Origin: an uncultured Acidimicrobiia bacterium
GTDB taxonomy: Bacteria; Actinomycetota; Acidimicrobiia; Acidimicrobiales; CAIXPF01
Assembly: GCA_903921205.1 (NCBI GenBank)
Contig: CAIXPF010000110.1
Coordinates: 1-43,433 of the forward strand
Reading direction: 5' to 3'
Length of the DNA stretch: 43,433 nt
Under the pieces are notes generated by a model that saw only the letters and a program-made list of their open reading frames with translations, was not told the origin of the DNA and did no database searches. Shown piece by piece: positions 29,978 through 38,448 of this stretch (its first letter is position 1; the number at the start of each line of letters is the position of its first letter). The position numbers and the translations under genes were made by a program.

Positions 29978-30820
29978 TCAGGTGCCGTCCTCGGTGACGA
30001 TCGGTGGGGGCATCTCGGTGCCCCGGGGTCGGAAGACGGTGGTGTGCTTGAGACGGGCCAGCTCCTGGCCGGTGTCGTCCCATACCGTACCGTCGAGTAC
30101 CTGGTACCAGTGGTCGTTGCGTTCGTAGGCGTCGACGATCTGGGCGCTGATCACGATCTGGTGATCGGCGGCTGCCACCGCGAGGTGCTGGATCTGGGTG
30201 CGGACGTGGATGGTCGGCCCGTAGGTGAAGTTGTGCCGCGTCAACGGTGCCATCCGCGCCGCCAGGAACCACGGGTGCACCGCCCCGACGGGAAGTGTGG
30301 TCTCGGTCAGGCCGAGGTCCTCGGTGGCCAGCCGCCGGGCGGCTGCGGCGTTGACGTACGCGCCGAGCGATCGCAGCGGTTGGCGTTTGGGCACGTCGTC
30401 GAGGGAGTAGGTCGGCCGGATGCGGGGAGGTGGTTCGGCCGGGGTCCGGGCCGGCACCCGGATGGTGTCGAACCAACTCGCCACGCCGAGGCCCGCCCGA
30501 CCGTCGAGTACCACCCGGCTGTCCTCGACCGAGGCTCGCACCGACCATGTCGCCGGCTCGACGCCGGGTTGGGGGTCGAGGTCGATGGCCACCAGTTCGC
30601 CGGCGTAGAGCGGTCGGCGCAGCGTGACGTCGGCCCAACCCTGGGCCAGCCATTCGGTGCCGGTGACGGCCCGCACCGCATCGGCCACCCAGCCGTAGGT
30701 CCGCACGCCGGCCACCAACGCACCGCGGTACCCGGCCCCGGTGGCGCCGGCCTCGGCATGAATGGGGTTGGGGATGCCGGTGGGCGGCGGGTCGGGCGTC
30801 GCGACGACGGTGGTGCGCAT
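29978..30820 (-). CDS. MaoC-like / hotdog-fold acyl-CoA dehydratase or thioesterase
   Basis: The 280-residue product is about the length of a double-hotdog enzyme. The N-terminal half contains a hydratase-type segment N-P-I-H-A-E-A-G-A-T-G-A-G-Y-R-G with a downstream helix, close to the MaoC pattern where Asp/Asn and His activate water; here the acidic position is Glu. The second half includes VHPWFLAARMAPLTRHNF and beta strands IHVRTQIQHLAVAAAD and HQIVISAQIVDAYERNDHWY. Likely (R)-specific enoyl-CoA hydration, with thioesterase as an alternative. Its ATG overlaps the stop of the LLM gene upstream by one base (TGATG), so translation is coupled. Confidence 0.7.
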   Translation of the reverse strand: MRTTVVATPDPPPTGIPNPIHAEAGATGAGYRGALVAGVRTYGWVADAVRAVTGTEWLAQGWADVTLRRPLYAGELVAIDLDPQPGVEPATWSVRASVEDSRVVLDGRAGLGVASWFDTIRVPARTPAEPPPRIRPTYSLDDVPKRQPLRSLGAYVNAAAARRLATEDLGLTETTLPVGAVHPWFLAARMAPLTRHNFTYGPTIHVRTQIQHLAVAAADHQIVISAQIVDAYERNDHWYQVLDGTVWDDTGQELARLKHTTVFRPRGTEMPPPIVTEDGT

Positions 30821-31695
30821 CAGCGGGTGGCCACGGGGGCGATCTTGGCCGCCAGTTCCTCCATGGCGTCGCCGATGCGGGCGGGGTTCGAGGTCGGCGG
30901 GGCGAGGACCAGACGGTCCACGCCGAGGTCCTCGAGCTGCTTCACCCGGTCGAGCGATTCCCGGCGCCAGGACCACACCATGGTGGTGTTCTCGATGGCA
31001 TCGCCGTTGCGACCGTGCTCGGCTGCCGAACGCTTGACCACCTCGAACAGGTGGGTCAGCTCCTCGTCGGTGCCCTTGGCCGGGAAGAACCCGGTGCCGT
31101 ACCGGCCGGCACGCTTGGCCGCGGCGTCGCTGTGCCCACCGACCACGATGGGGATCGAGCCGCCTGCCGGCTGCGGACGGGAGATGGCGTTGTCGAAGTT
31201 GACGTACTTGCCGTGGTACGCCGCGTGCTGCTGGCTCCACAGCGCCGACATGGCCTCGCAGTACTCGTCGGTACGGCCACCGCGGTCGGGCCACGGCACG
31301 CCGAGGGCGTCGAACTCCTCCTTGAGCCAGCCGACACCGATGCCGAGCTCGAAGCGGTTGTTGGTCAGCTTGGCCAGGCTGGCGCACTCCTTGGCCAGCA
31401 CGACCGGGTTGCGCTGGGGCACGATCAGGATGCCCGTCGCGAGGCGGATGTCCTTGGTCAGCGCGCCGGCATAGGCCAGCCACAGCAGGGGATCGGGCAG
31501 GTCGGGATCGTCGCCGAGGGGGATCTTGCCGCTCTCGTGGTAGGGGTACTGCGACTGGTAGCCGTGGGGGATGACCACGTGCTCGACGGCCCAGATGGAT
31601 TCGAGGCCGCAGCGGTCCGCCGCGGTGGCGATGGCGGCGGCGCCTTCGGCGGTGGCGAAGTGCCCGGAGTTGGCGAACATGATCCCGAATTTCAT
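30820..31695 (-). CDS. LLM-class F420-dependent oxidoreductase
   Basis: The 291-residue luciferase-like barrel shows MKFGIMFANSG, ESIWAVEHVVIP, IRLATGILIVPQRNPVVLAK, FELGIGVGWLKEEFDALG and IPIVVGGHSDAAAKRAGRYGTG. It is the closest relative of the protein at 4054, sharing the same motif order and spacing. The start ATG 31695 has no ribosome binding site and stands 6 nt after TACGAT. It is transcribed together with the MaoC-like gene (one-base overlap) and diverges from an alpha/beta hydrolase gene. The pair suggests F420-linked redox next to hydration on a CoA ester; this is inference. Confidence 0.9.
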   Translation of the reverse strand: MKFGIMFANSGHFATAEGAAAIATAADRCGLESIWAVEHVVIPHGYQSQYPYHESGKIPLGDDPDLPDPLLWLAYAGALTKDIRLATGILIVPQRNPVVLAKECASLAKLTNNRFELGIGVGWLKEEFDALGVPWPDRGGRTDEYCEAMSALWSQQHAAYHGKYVNFDNAISRPQPAGGSIPIVVGGHSDAAAKRAGRYGTGFFPAKGTDEELTHLFEVVKRSAAEHGRNGDAIENTTMVWSWRRESLDRVKQLEDLGVDRLVLAPPTSNPARIGDAMEELAAKIAPVATR

Positions 31696-31701
31696 GGCCG
31701 G

Positions 31702-31707
31702 ATCGTA
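31702..31707 (-). promoter_or_regulatory. Leaderless-type -10 element of the LLM/MaoC operon
   Basis: TACGAT on the minus strand ends exactly 6 nt before ATG 31695. Confidence 0.5.
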
Positions 31708-31809
31708 GATCGCCTCCCGCCGGCCTGCCCCGGTTCCCACCGCGGCGTGCAGGGTCATCGTGGAGGGTCGCCGGGTTCGGGCGCCCGGGATACGGCAGGT
31801 GCGCGGAAC

Positions 31810-31839
31810 TTGGGAGCCCAGGACCACGGCTCCTACCAT
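31810..31839 (+). promoter_or_regulatory. Candidate promoter with inverted repeat, hydrolase/thioesterase operon
   Basis: TTGGGA (31810-31815) and TACCAT (31834-31839) are 18 bp apart, a good -35/-10 arrangement. Inside, GGAGCC (31813-31818) and GGCTCC (31828-31833) form a 6-bp inverted repeat with a 9-bp spacer, a possible operator between the boxes. Confidence 0.4.
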
Positions 31840-31884
31840 CACGGCAGGTCCGGCCATCTGAGCCGCGCCGAAGGGGGACAGACA

Positions 31885-32778
31885 GTGACCGGCTCGACAG
31901 CGCCGAAGAGGTATCGCCTCGAGGGCACACCGGATCCCGATCATGCCTGGCCGGGGGGCCCGGGCATCACCATTCGGGGGGACTCCTGGGGCGACCCGAC
32001 CGGTCGACCCGTCATGCTCATGCACGGTGGCGGCCAGACCCGTCACGCCTGGAAGGGTGCGGGCGAGACGCTCGGCGCTGCCGGGTACTACGCCGTCGCC
32101 TACGACGCCCGTGGCCACGGCGACTCCGACTGGACCGCCGACGGCGTCTACGAGCAGGACGACCAGGTCGACGACCTCGTCGCCGTGGTCGAGGCCCTCG
32201 GTGGCCGGCCGCCGATCCTGGTCGGCGCCTCCATGGGCGGCGGCACCAGCCTGCTGGCGGTGGGCGAGGGTCGCCTCGAGGCCGCCGCCATCGTGCTGGT
32301 CGACATGGCCCCGCGGATCGCCCCCGAGGGCAGCGCCAAGATCCGTGAGTTCATGAACCAGAAGCCCGAGGGCTTCGAGACCCTCGACGAGGTCGCCGAG
32401 GCCATCGCCAACTACCAGCCGCACCGCACGCGTCCCCGCAACCTCGACGGTCTGGTGAAGAACGTGCGCCGGGGTGAGGACGGCCGCTTCTACTGGCACT
32501 GGGATCCGCGTCGGATGAACCGGCAGTGGAACATGGAGGCGTACCGCAACCGGCTCGAGGACGCGGCCCGCAACATCACCATCCCGACCCTGCTGGTGCG
32601 TGGCGGCCTCTCCGACGTGCTCACCGAGGAAGGTGCCCAGCAGTTCCTGGCGGTGTGCCCGCACGCCGAGTACGTGTCGGTCACCGACGCCGCCCACATG
32701 GTGGCCGGCGATCGCAACGACATCTTCGCCGGTGCGGTCATCGAGTTCCTCACCCGTCGGGCCCCGGCCCAGGGCTGA
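31885..32778 (+). CDS. Alpha/beta hydrolase
   Basis: The 297-residue alpha/beta hydrolase starts at GTG 31885 with AAGGGGGA upstream. The oxyanion region VMLMHGGGQTRHAW, YDARGHGDSDW, the nucleophile elbow VGASMGGGTSLL, an acid in RGGLSDVL and the catalytic His in DAAHMVAGDRND are all visible, as in epoxide hydrolase/esterase/peroxidase-type members. The cap region (about 165-225) is Arg-rich (HRTRPRNLDGLVKNVRRG). Substrate unknown. It shares a transcript with the thioesterase 12 nt downstream and diverges from the LLM/MaoC pair, so all four may belong to one pathway. Confidence 0.87.
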   Translation: MTGSTAPKRYRLEGTPDPDHAWPGGPGITIRGDSWGDPTGRPVMLMHGGGQTRHAWKGAGETLGAAGYYAVAYDARGHGDSDWTADGVYEQDDQVDDLVAVVEALGGRPPILVGASMGGGTSLLAVGEGRLEAAAIVLVDMAPRIAPEGSAKIREFMNQKPEGFETLDEVAEAIANYQPHRTRPRNLDGLVKNVRRGEDGRFYWHWDPRRMNRQWNMEAYRNRLEDAARNITIPTLLVRGGLSDVLTEEGAQQFLAVCPHAEYVSVTDAAHMVAGDRNDIFAGAVIEFLTRRAPAQG

Positions 32779-32790
32779 GGCCCGCCCGCG

Positions 32791-33582
32791 GTGGAGGTCA
32801 AGGAGTTCCTCCGGCTCGAACCGACCGACGACGCCGACCATTGGCGGTTGCCGATCTGGGAGGGCATCTGCGGAGGCCGCGGCGCGCTGTACGGCGGCTG
32901 CGGCCTCGCCGCGGTGATCGAGGTCGCCGAGGCCGCCACCGGCCGGCCGGCGACCTGGGCGGCGTGCCAGTTCGTCGGCGGGGCCGAGATGCCCCAGGTG
33001 CTCGACCTCCGCTACGAGAACCTCACCACCGGTCGTCGGGTGTCCCAGGGCCGGGTCACCGCCACCGTCGACGGTGCGGTCATGCTCAGCGCCCTGGTGG
33101 CGCTCGGCACCCGCGAGTTCCCCATCGAGGGCCAGTGGGGTCCCCTGCCGCCGGCCGGGCTGGCGCCGCCGCTGCAGTGCCCGCAGCGCCGGATGCCGGA
33201 AGGCCGCCGTGGTGGTCTGCGGGACCGGATCGACGAACGGGTGGCCAGCGGCGATGCGGACGGCTCGATCCGCGCTGTCGACGGCCGCAGTCAGCTGTGG
33301 GCCACGCTGCCCGACGGCGTGCCGGCCAGTGCCGCGGCCCTCGCCGTGCTCGGCGACACCGTGTCGGCCGGGGTGGACGGTCTGTACGCCGACGACGTGC
33401 GGGCCCGCAGTATCGACAACAGCATCCGCATCGTCGCCCCGCGGGCCTGTGACTGGGTGCTGCTGGACAACCAGGTCGACGGCGCGGCGGTGGGCCTGGC
33501 CCATGGGACGGTGCGCATGTTCACCCCCGACGGCCACCTGCTGGCCGTGGCCAGCCAGTCCGGCCTGGTCGGCTACCGCTGA
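32791..33582 (+). CDS. Acyl-CoA thioesterase-like double-hotdog protein
   Basis: The 263-residue product starts at GTG 32791, 12 nt after the hydrolase stop. Its first hotdog (about 25-110) shows GGRGALYGGCGLAAVIEVAE, QFVGGAEMPQVLDLRYENL and GRVTATVDGAVMLSALVALG. The second (about 165-263) has ARACDWVLLDNQVDGAAVGLAHGTVRMFTPDGHLLAVASQSGLV, with the LAHGTVR...GxLLASxxQxG end typical of TesB/4HBT_3-type thioesterases. Expected to hydrolyse a medium or branched acyl-CoA. It converges with the kup gene 36 bp on. Confidence 0.8.
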   Translation: MEVKEFLRLEPTDDADHWRLPIWEGICGGRGALYGGCGLAAVIEVAEAATGRPATWAACQFVGGAEMPQVLDLRYENLTTGRRVSQGRVTATVDGAVMLSALVALGTREFPIEGQWGPLPPAGLAPPLQCPQRRMPEGRRGGLRDRIDERVASGDADGSIRAVDGRSQLWATLPDGVPASAAALAVLGDTVSAGVDGLYADDVRARSIDNSIRIVAPRACDWVLLDNQVDGAAVGLAHGTVRMFTPDGHLLAVASQSGLVGYR

Positions 33583-33618
33583 ACGTCCCAGCCTGAACGC
33601 CCGGCCCGCCCGTCGCGG

Positions 33619-35532
33619 TCAGATCTCGACAGTCGTGCCGACCTCGAACACCCGCGACGCCGGCAGCCGGAAGAAGCGCGCCGCGCTGGCCGCCGTGCGG
33701 TTCTGCATCACGAAGAGGTGTTCGCGTAGCGGGTGCATGGTGCGCCGCGGTGTGGTCACGATCGTCTCACGACCCAGGAAGTAGGTCAGGTCGTCGGGAT
33801 CGAGGTTCAATCCCGGTTCGGTGGACGCGGTGGCGATCGCCGCGAGGGCGGCGGGAACGTCGGGGTTGTCCATGAAGCCGAAGGTCAGCTCGACCTGCCA
33901 GATGCCGGGGCCGACCTTCTGCACGGTGCTGCGGCGTGTCTCGGGCACCGACGGGAGATCGGCGGTGGCCACCGACAGCAGGATGACCGTCTCGTGCAGC
34001 ACCTTGTTGTGGCGCAGGTTCTCCAGCAGGGCAGGTGGCGTTGCGCCGGGTTCCTTGAACAGGAAGACCGAGGCGCCCGGAACGCGTTCCCACGGTAGGT
34101 CGGGCAGGGTGTCGACGAAGGTGGCGACGGGGGTCTCGCCCCGTCGCATCGCGGTCGACACCGCCTGGCGGCCGGTACGCCACGTCGTCATGAGGGTGAA
34201 CTGCATCGCCCCGATGACCAGCGCGAACCAGCCGCCGTGGGGGATCTTGGCGATCTGGGCGGCGAAGAACCCCAGGTCGATGACCAGCAGGGGAAGCCCG
34301 ATCCCGAACGCCCGTGCCTTCGACCACTGCCAGCGGTGCAACGCCACGCCGATGAACAGCAGCGTGGTGATGGCCATGGTCATGGTCACGGCGATGCCGT
34401 AGGCCGCGGCGAGGTTGCTCGAGGTACGAAAGCCCAGGACCAGCCCGATGCAGCTGGCCATCAGCAGCCAGTTCACCACCGGCACGTAGACCTGGCCGCG
34501 GTGGCCGGCCGAGGTGTGGTGGATCTTGACCCGGGGCAGGTAGTCGAGCTGCATCGCCTGCACGGTCATCGAGAACGCGCCGGAGATCAGCGCCTGCGAG
34601 GCGATCACGGTTGCCGTGGTGGCCAACAGAACCAGGGGCCAGGTCGCCCACGACGGGGCGAGGTTGAAGAAGGGGCTCTCGATCGCCTCGGGGTTCTCCA
34701 ACAGCAGCGCTCCCTGGCCGAGGTAGTTCAGCACCAGGGCGGGGAACACGAGGGTGAACCAGCTGATCCTGATCGGCGAGCGTCCGAAGTGGCCCATGTC
34801 GGCGTAGAGCGCCTCGCCACCGGTGACCACCAGGAAGATCGAGCCCAGCGCCAGGAAGCCGTTGAACCCGTATTCCCGGAACATGTCGATGGCGTACACC
34901 GGGTTCAACGCCCGCAGGATGTCGGGGTTGGCGATGATCTGCCGCAGCCCGAGCAGGGCCAGGACTGCGAACCACACCACCATGATCGGCCCGAACACCC
35001 TGCCGATGCCGGCCGTACCGCGGCGCTGGACCAGGAACAGCAGGGCCAGGATGGTCACCGACAGCGGGATGATCCACGGGTGCAGCGAGGGCGCGGCGAC
35101 CTCCAGGCCCTCGACGGCGCTGAGCACCGAGATGGCCGGGGTGATCATGCCGTCGCCGTAGAGCAGCGCCGTGCCGAAGATGCCCAGCGTGGTGAGGAAG
35201 AACAGCGCGCCGCCGGGCACGCTGCGTCCGAGCAACGCGGTCAGGGCCAAGATCCCGCCCTCGCCCTTGTTGTCCGCCCGCATGACCAGCGCCAGGTACT
35301 TGATCGAGATGATGACGATCAGCGACCACACCACCAACGAGCACGCCCCGACCACCCCGACGGGGTTCACCTCCAGCTCGTGGCCCTCGAAGGACTCGCG
35401 GAACGCGTACAGCGGGCTGGTGCCGATGTCGCCGTAGACGATGCCGAGCGCCCCGACGGCCAGCAGGGCGAGAGAGCGCCCGCGTGGCTTGGCCGTGGCG
35501 TGATGTCCGTCGGAGTGTCCGAGGTCAGTCAT
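33619..35532 (-). CDS. kup: KUP family potassium uptake protein
   Basis: The 637-residue integral membrane protein imports K+ with protons. It has the KUP signature GIVYGDIGTSPLYAFRES in the first helix, DNKGEGGILALTAL, GDGMITPAISVLSAVEG and about 12 hydrophobic helices up to residue about 455. A soluble C-terminal domain follows (about 460-637), ending in the ETIVTT...FRLPASRVFEVGT region typical of the family. Length is normal. ATG 35532 is preceded by AGGATTGG. The 105-bp divergent region with the MaoC gene is the most AT-rich stretch nearby, and I see no c-di-AMP (ydaO) riboswitch-sized leader there. It does not appear connected to the surrounding catabolic genes. Confidence 0.95.
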   Translation of the reverse strand: MTDLGHSDGHHATAKPRGRSLALLAVGALGIVYGDIGTSPLYAFRESFEGHELEVNPVGVVGACSLVVWSLIVIISIKYLALVMRADNKGEGGILALTALLGRSVPGGALFFLTTLGIFGTALLYGDGMITPAISVLSAVEGLEVAAPSLHPWIIPLSVTILALLFLVQRRGTAGIGRVFGPIMVVWFAVLALLGLRQIIANPDILRALNPVYAIDMFREYGFNGFLALGSIFLVVTGGEALYADMGHFGRSPIRISWFTLVFPALVLNYLGQGALLLENPEAIESPFFNLAPSWATWPLVLLATTATVIASQALISGAFSMTVQAMQLDYLPRVKIHHTSAGHRGQVYVPVVNWLLMASCIGLVLGFRTSSNLAAAYGIAVTMTMAITTLLFIGVALHRWQWSKARAFGIGLPLLVIDLGFFAAQIAKIPHGGWFALVIGAMQFTLMTTWRTGRQAVSTAMRRGETPVATFVDTLPDLPWERVPGASVFLFKEPGATPPALLENLRHNKVLHETVILLSVATADLPSVPETRRSTVQKVGPGIWQVELTFGFMDNPDVPAALAAIATASTEPGLNLDPDDLTYFLGRETIVTTPRRTMHPLREHLFVMQNRTAASAARFFRLPASRVFEVGTTVEI

Positions 35533-35637
35533 GAATTGCCAATCCTGTAACTGTCATCGTCTTTGACCGTAACCGTACCCCTCCCGGGGACATCCGGCGG
35601 ACCCCGCGATGACCTGCATCTGCTAGACACGACCGTC

Positions 35638-36099
35638 ATGGCAGGCAAGTACTTCGAAGAGCTCGAGGTCGGCACGGTGTTCGAGCACCAGCCCGGCCGC
35701 ACCGTCACCGAGACCGACAACCTGTTGTTCTCGACCATGTCGATGAACCCGCAGCCGTTGCACGTCGACGCCGAGTTCGCCCGCAACAGCCAGTTCGGCC
35801 AGATCCTGGTGAACTCGCTGTTCACGCTCGCCGTGGTCATCGGGTTGTCGGTGGGCGAGACCACGCTCGGTACCACCGTCGGCAACCTCGGCTTCGACGA
35901 GACCCGGTTCCCGAACCCGGTGTTCATCGGTGACACGATCTACGCCCGGACCGTGGTCAAGGCCCGGCGTGAGTCCAAGAGCCGTCCCGACTGGGGCATC
36001 GTCACCTTCGAGCACCAGGGCATCAACCAGCGCGGCGAGGTCGTCTGCACCTGTCTGCGCAACGGCATGATGCTGCGCAAGCCGACGGCCGGGGCCTGA
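35638..36099 (+). CDS. MaoC family dehydratase (Rv2499c-like)
   Basis: The 153-residue single-hotdog protein has the (R)-hydratase motif M-N-P-Q-P-L-H-V-D-A-E-F-A followed by GQILVNSLFTLAVVIGLSV, and strands FPNPVFIGDTIYARTVV. ATG 35638 (MAGKYFEEL) is the family start; a longer frame from 35563 adds a non-conserved stretch. It is one base away from the CitE-like lyase gene. The MaoC/CitE-like pair resembles Mycobacterium tuberculosis Rv2499c/Rv2498c, where the lyase acts on beta-hydroxyacyl-CoAs. A mesaconyl-CoA- or itaconyl-CoA-type hydration is plausible by that analogy, but this protein is half the size of true mesaconyl-CoA hydratase. Confidence 0.85.
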   Translation: MAGKYFEELEVGTVFEHQPGRTVTETDNLLFSTMSMNPQPLHVDAEFARNSQFGQILVNSLFTLAVVIGLSVGETTLGTTVGNLGFDETRFPNPVFIGDTIYARTVVKARRESKSRPDWGIVTFEHQGINQRGEVVCTCLRNGMMLRKPTAGA

Positions 36100-36100
36100 C

Positions 36101-36991
36101 ATGAGCCGCGTCCGCCGTTGTGCCCACTTCGTCCCCGGCGCCAGCGAGAAGATGCTGGGCAAGGCGCTGGCCACCAACGCCGATGCGCTGGTGCTCGACC
36201 TCGAGGACGCCGTCACGCCCGAGAACAAGGACTCGGCCCGCGTCGAGATCTGCCGTTGGCTGGCCGATGTCGACTTCGGCCGCCAGGAGCGGATGGTCCG
36301 CATCAACCCGCTCGACACGCCGTGGTTCCGGGCCGATGTCGAGGCGACCATGGTCAATCCGCCCGACTCGTACCTCATCCCCAAGCTGCACGGCCCGGGC
36401 GAGGTGCGCCTGATCGACCGGATCATCACCGACCTCGAGCGCCAGTACGGCCACCCGATCGGTGGGGTGCAACTCGTGGTGCTGGCCACCGAGACCGCCG
36501 CCGGCCTGCTGGCCACCGGCGACATCCCCTGCGTGCCCCGGGTCGACGCCGTCACCTGGGGTGCCGAGGACCTGTCCGCGGCGCTGGGTGCCAAGCGCAA
36601 CCGGGACGACGACGGCCGCTATCTGCCGATCTTCGAGCACGCCCGGACGATGTGCCGGCTGTCGGCGGCCGCGGCGGGGGTCCAGGCGCTCGACACCGTG
36701 TTCACCGATGTCACCGACCCCGACGGCCTGCGTCGCGACTGCCGTGAGAGCGCAGCCATCGGCTACACCGGCAAGATCTCGATCCACCCCAGCCAGATCG
36801 ACGTCATCAACGAGGAGTTCACCCCCTCCGCCGCCGACATCGCCGACGCCCGTGAGCTGCTCGCCGAGCTCGAGGTGCAGCGCGCCGCCGGCAAGATGGC
36901 CTTCCGGTTCCGGGGCAAGATGGTGGACGTGCCGCACTTCACGCAGGCCCAGCGCATCCTGGCGCTGGCCGACACCCTCGGGGTCGGCTGA
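36101..36991 (+). CDS. HpcH/HpaI aldolase / CitE-like beta-hydroxyacyl-CoA lyase
   Basis: The 296-residue TIM-barrel lyase cleaves or forms C-C bonds of beta-hydroxyacyl-CoAs such as malyl-, citramalyl- or HMG-CoA. It has FVPGASEKML, LVLDLEDAV, the substrate Arg67 (RMVRINP), metal ligands Glu131 (ATETAAG) and Asp157 (WGAEDLSA), and GKISIHPSQI. No citrate lyase alpha or gamma subunit is nearby, so it is a stand-alone CitE-like enzyme like Rv2498c and not part of citrate lyase. ATG 36101 follows the MaoC stop by one base. MFS and racemase genes follow at 5 nt and overlapping. The product pair would be acetyl-CoA or propionyl-CoA plus a keto acid. Confidence 0.9.
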   Translation: MSRVRRCAHFVPGASEKMLGKALATNADALVLDLEDAVTPENKDSARVEICRWLADVDFGRQERMVRINPLDTPWFRADVEATMVNPPDSYLIPKLHGPGEVRLIDRIITDLERQYGHPIGGVQLVVLATETAAGLLATGDIPCVPRVDAVTWGAEDLSAALGAKRNRDDDGRYLPIFEHARTMCRLSAAAAGVQALDTVFTDVTDPDGLRRDCRESAAIGYTGKISIHPSQIDVINEEFTPSAADIADARELLAELEVQRAAGKMAFRFRGKMVDVPHFTQAQRILALADTLGVG

Positions 36992-36996
36992 ACCGG

Positions 36997-38448
36997 ATGA
37001 GCGACCACGACGCCGGCACCGCGTCCGTTGCGGTGCCGGCTCGGGCGTGGAAGGCGCTGGCGGTGGCGAGTGCCGGCTACTCGTTGATGTCGTTCAACAC
37101 GACCTCGACCAACCTCGCCTTCGACGACATCTCCAAGACGTTCAGCTCGGCGCGGCCCTCGACGCTGTCGTGGGTGGCCTCGATCTTCTTCATCGGGCTG
37201 GCCAGCCTGTTGCCGGTGTCGGGTCGGTTGGCCGACCGGCTGGGCCGCCGCCGGGTGTTCCGGGCCGGGCTGCTGCTGTTCGCCTTCGGCTCCGCGATGT
37301 CGGCGTTGGCCCCGGTCGCCATCGTGCTGATCCTGGCCCGGTTCGTCACTGCGGCCGGTGGGGCGATGATCGTGCCCGCGTCGCTGGCGGTGATCCTGCC
37401 CGAGTTCCCGCGCGAGCGGCATGTCACCGCAGTGGCCACCTGGGCCGCCACCGGCCCGCTCGCCGCCGCACTGGCCCCGGCGGTGTCGGCGTTGATCCTG
37501 GCGGTGACGACCTGGCGGGTGCTGTTCGCCATCAGCGTGCCGATCTCGCTGCTGGCGTTCCTGGCCAGCTTCAGGCTGCTGCGGGAGTCCAAGTCGGAAC
37601 GGGTCAGCGGTCCGTTGGACTGGCTCGGGGTCGCGGTCGGCACGGTGACCATCGCTGCGCTGGTCTACGCCGTCGGCCAGGCACCCGGGCGCGGGCTGAC
37701 CGCCCCGTCGGTGCTGGTCGCCATGGCGCTGTTCATCGTGTTCTTCCCGTTGTTCCTGCACCGTTGCCGGGTCCACCCCGAGCCGTTGCTGAACCTCGAC
37801 GTGTTCCTGTTGAAGCCGGTGTGGGTGGCCAACGTCGGCAACTTCCTGCTGAACATGGCCGGGCAGGCCCTGTGGCTGCTGTGGCCGTTATACCTCAGCC
37901 GGGTGTGGCACTTCTCGCAGGTCCAGACCGGGCTGGCCCTGCTGCCCGGGCCGATCGTGTCGGGCATCCTGACCACGTTCGGCGGACGGCTGTCGATGCG
38001 CTACGGTCACGAGGTGCTGGTCCGGTGGGGTCCGCTGGTGCATCTCGTGGCGTTGGCCTGGCCGCTGGTGTTCCTGACCACCACACCGCACTACTGGCTG
38101 GCGGTCGGCCCGGCCATCGCCCTGTCCGGCGGCGGGTGGGCACTGACCCAGCCCCCGCTCAACAGCGGCGTGCTCAGCCGGGTCGGGCCCGACTTCTACG
38201 GTGAGGTCAACGCCTCGTTCAACACGGTACGGAACGTGGCGGCGGCGCTCGGCGTGGCCATCGCGGTGGCGATCATCGGCAAGCCCGGTCGGCCCGACGT
38301 GCTGGCGGCATACGACCGGGCCTTCTGGGCGTGCGTAATCTGCGGCCTGGCGTGCTGGCTGGTGCTGTTCTTTCTCTACCCACGACGCTCGAGCGGTTCG
38401 GCCTCGTCGGTCCCGCCGGTCGTCAAACCCGACAGGAGTGTGCGATGA
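36997..38448 (+). CDS. MFS transporter, DHA2 (EmrB/QacA, 14-helix) type
   Basis: The 483-residue membrane carrier has the MFS motif A region SGRLADRLGRRRVF between helices 2 and 3, and an LDW-containing segment (SGPLDWLGVAVG) at the mid-protein junction characteristic of the 14-helix DHA2 family. Hydrophobic segments run from about 20 to about 465. Proton-driven efflux is the usual activity. Within this lyase/racemase operon it might export or import a small carboxylic acid. It starts 5 nt after the lyase stop without an obvious ribosome binding site, so it is probably translationally coupled. Its stop overlaps the racemase start by 4 nt. Confidence 0.87.
   Translation: MSDHDAGTASVAVPARAWKALAVASAGYSLMSFNTTSTNLAFDDISKTFSSARPSTLSWVASIFFIGLASLLPVSGRLADRLGRRRVFRAGLLLFAFGSAMSALAPVAIVLILARFVTAAGGAMIVPASLAVILPEFPRERHVTAVATWAATGPLAAALAPAVSALILAVTTWRVLFAISVPISLLAFLASFRLLRESKSERVSGPLDWLGVAVGTVTIAALVYAVGQAPGRGLTAPSVLVAMALFIVFFPLFLHRCRVHPEPLLNLDVFLLKPVWVANVGNFLLNMAGQALWLLWPLYLSRVWHFSQVQTGLALLPGPIVSGILTTFGGRLSMRYGHEVLVRWGPLVHLVALAWPLVFLTTTPHYWLAVGPAIALSGGGWALTQPPLNSGVLSRVGPDFYGEVNASFNTVRNVAAALGVAIAVAIIGKPGRPDVLAAYDRAFWACVICGLACWLVLFFLYPRRSSGSASSVPPVVKPDRSVR

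Noticed and set aside
35533..35637. c-di-AMP (ydaO-type) riboswitch upstream of kup
   Set aside because: Only 105 bp separate the divergent starts and no multi-helix fold or ydaO core is visible.
36101..36991. Citrate lyase beta subunit
   Set aside because: No alpha or gamma subunit, no citX/citG nearby; pairing with MaoC fits the stand-alone CitE-like lyases.
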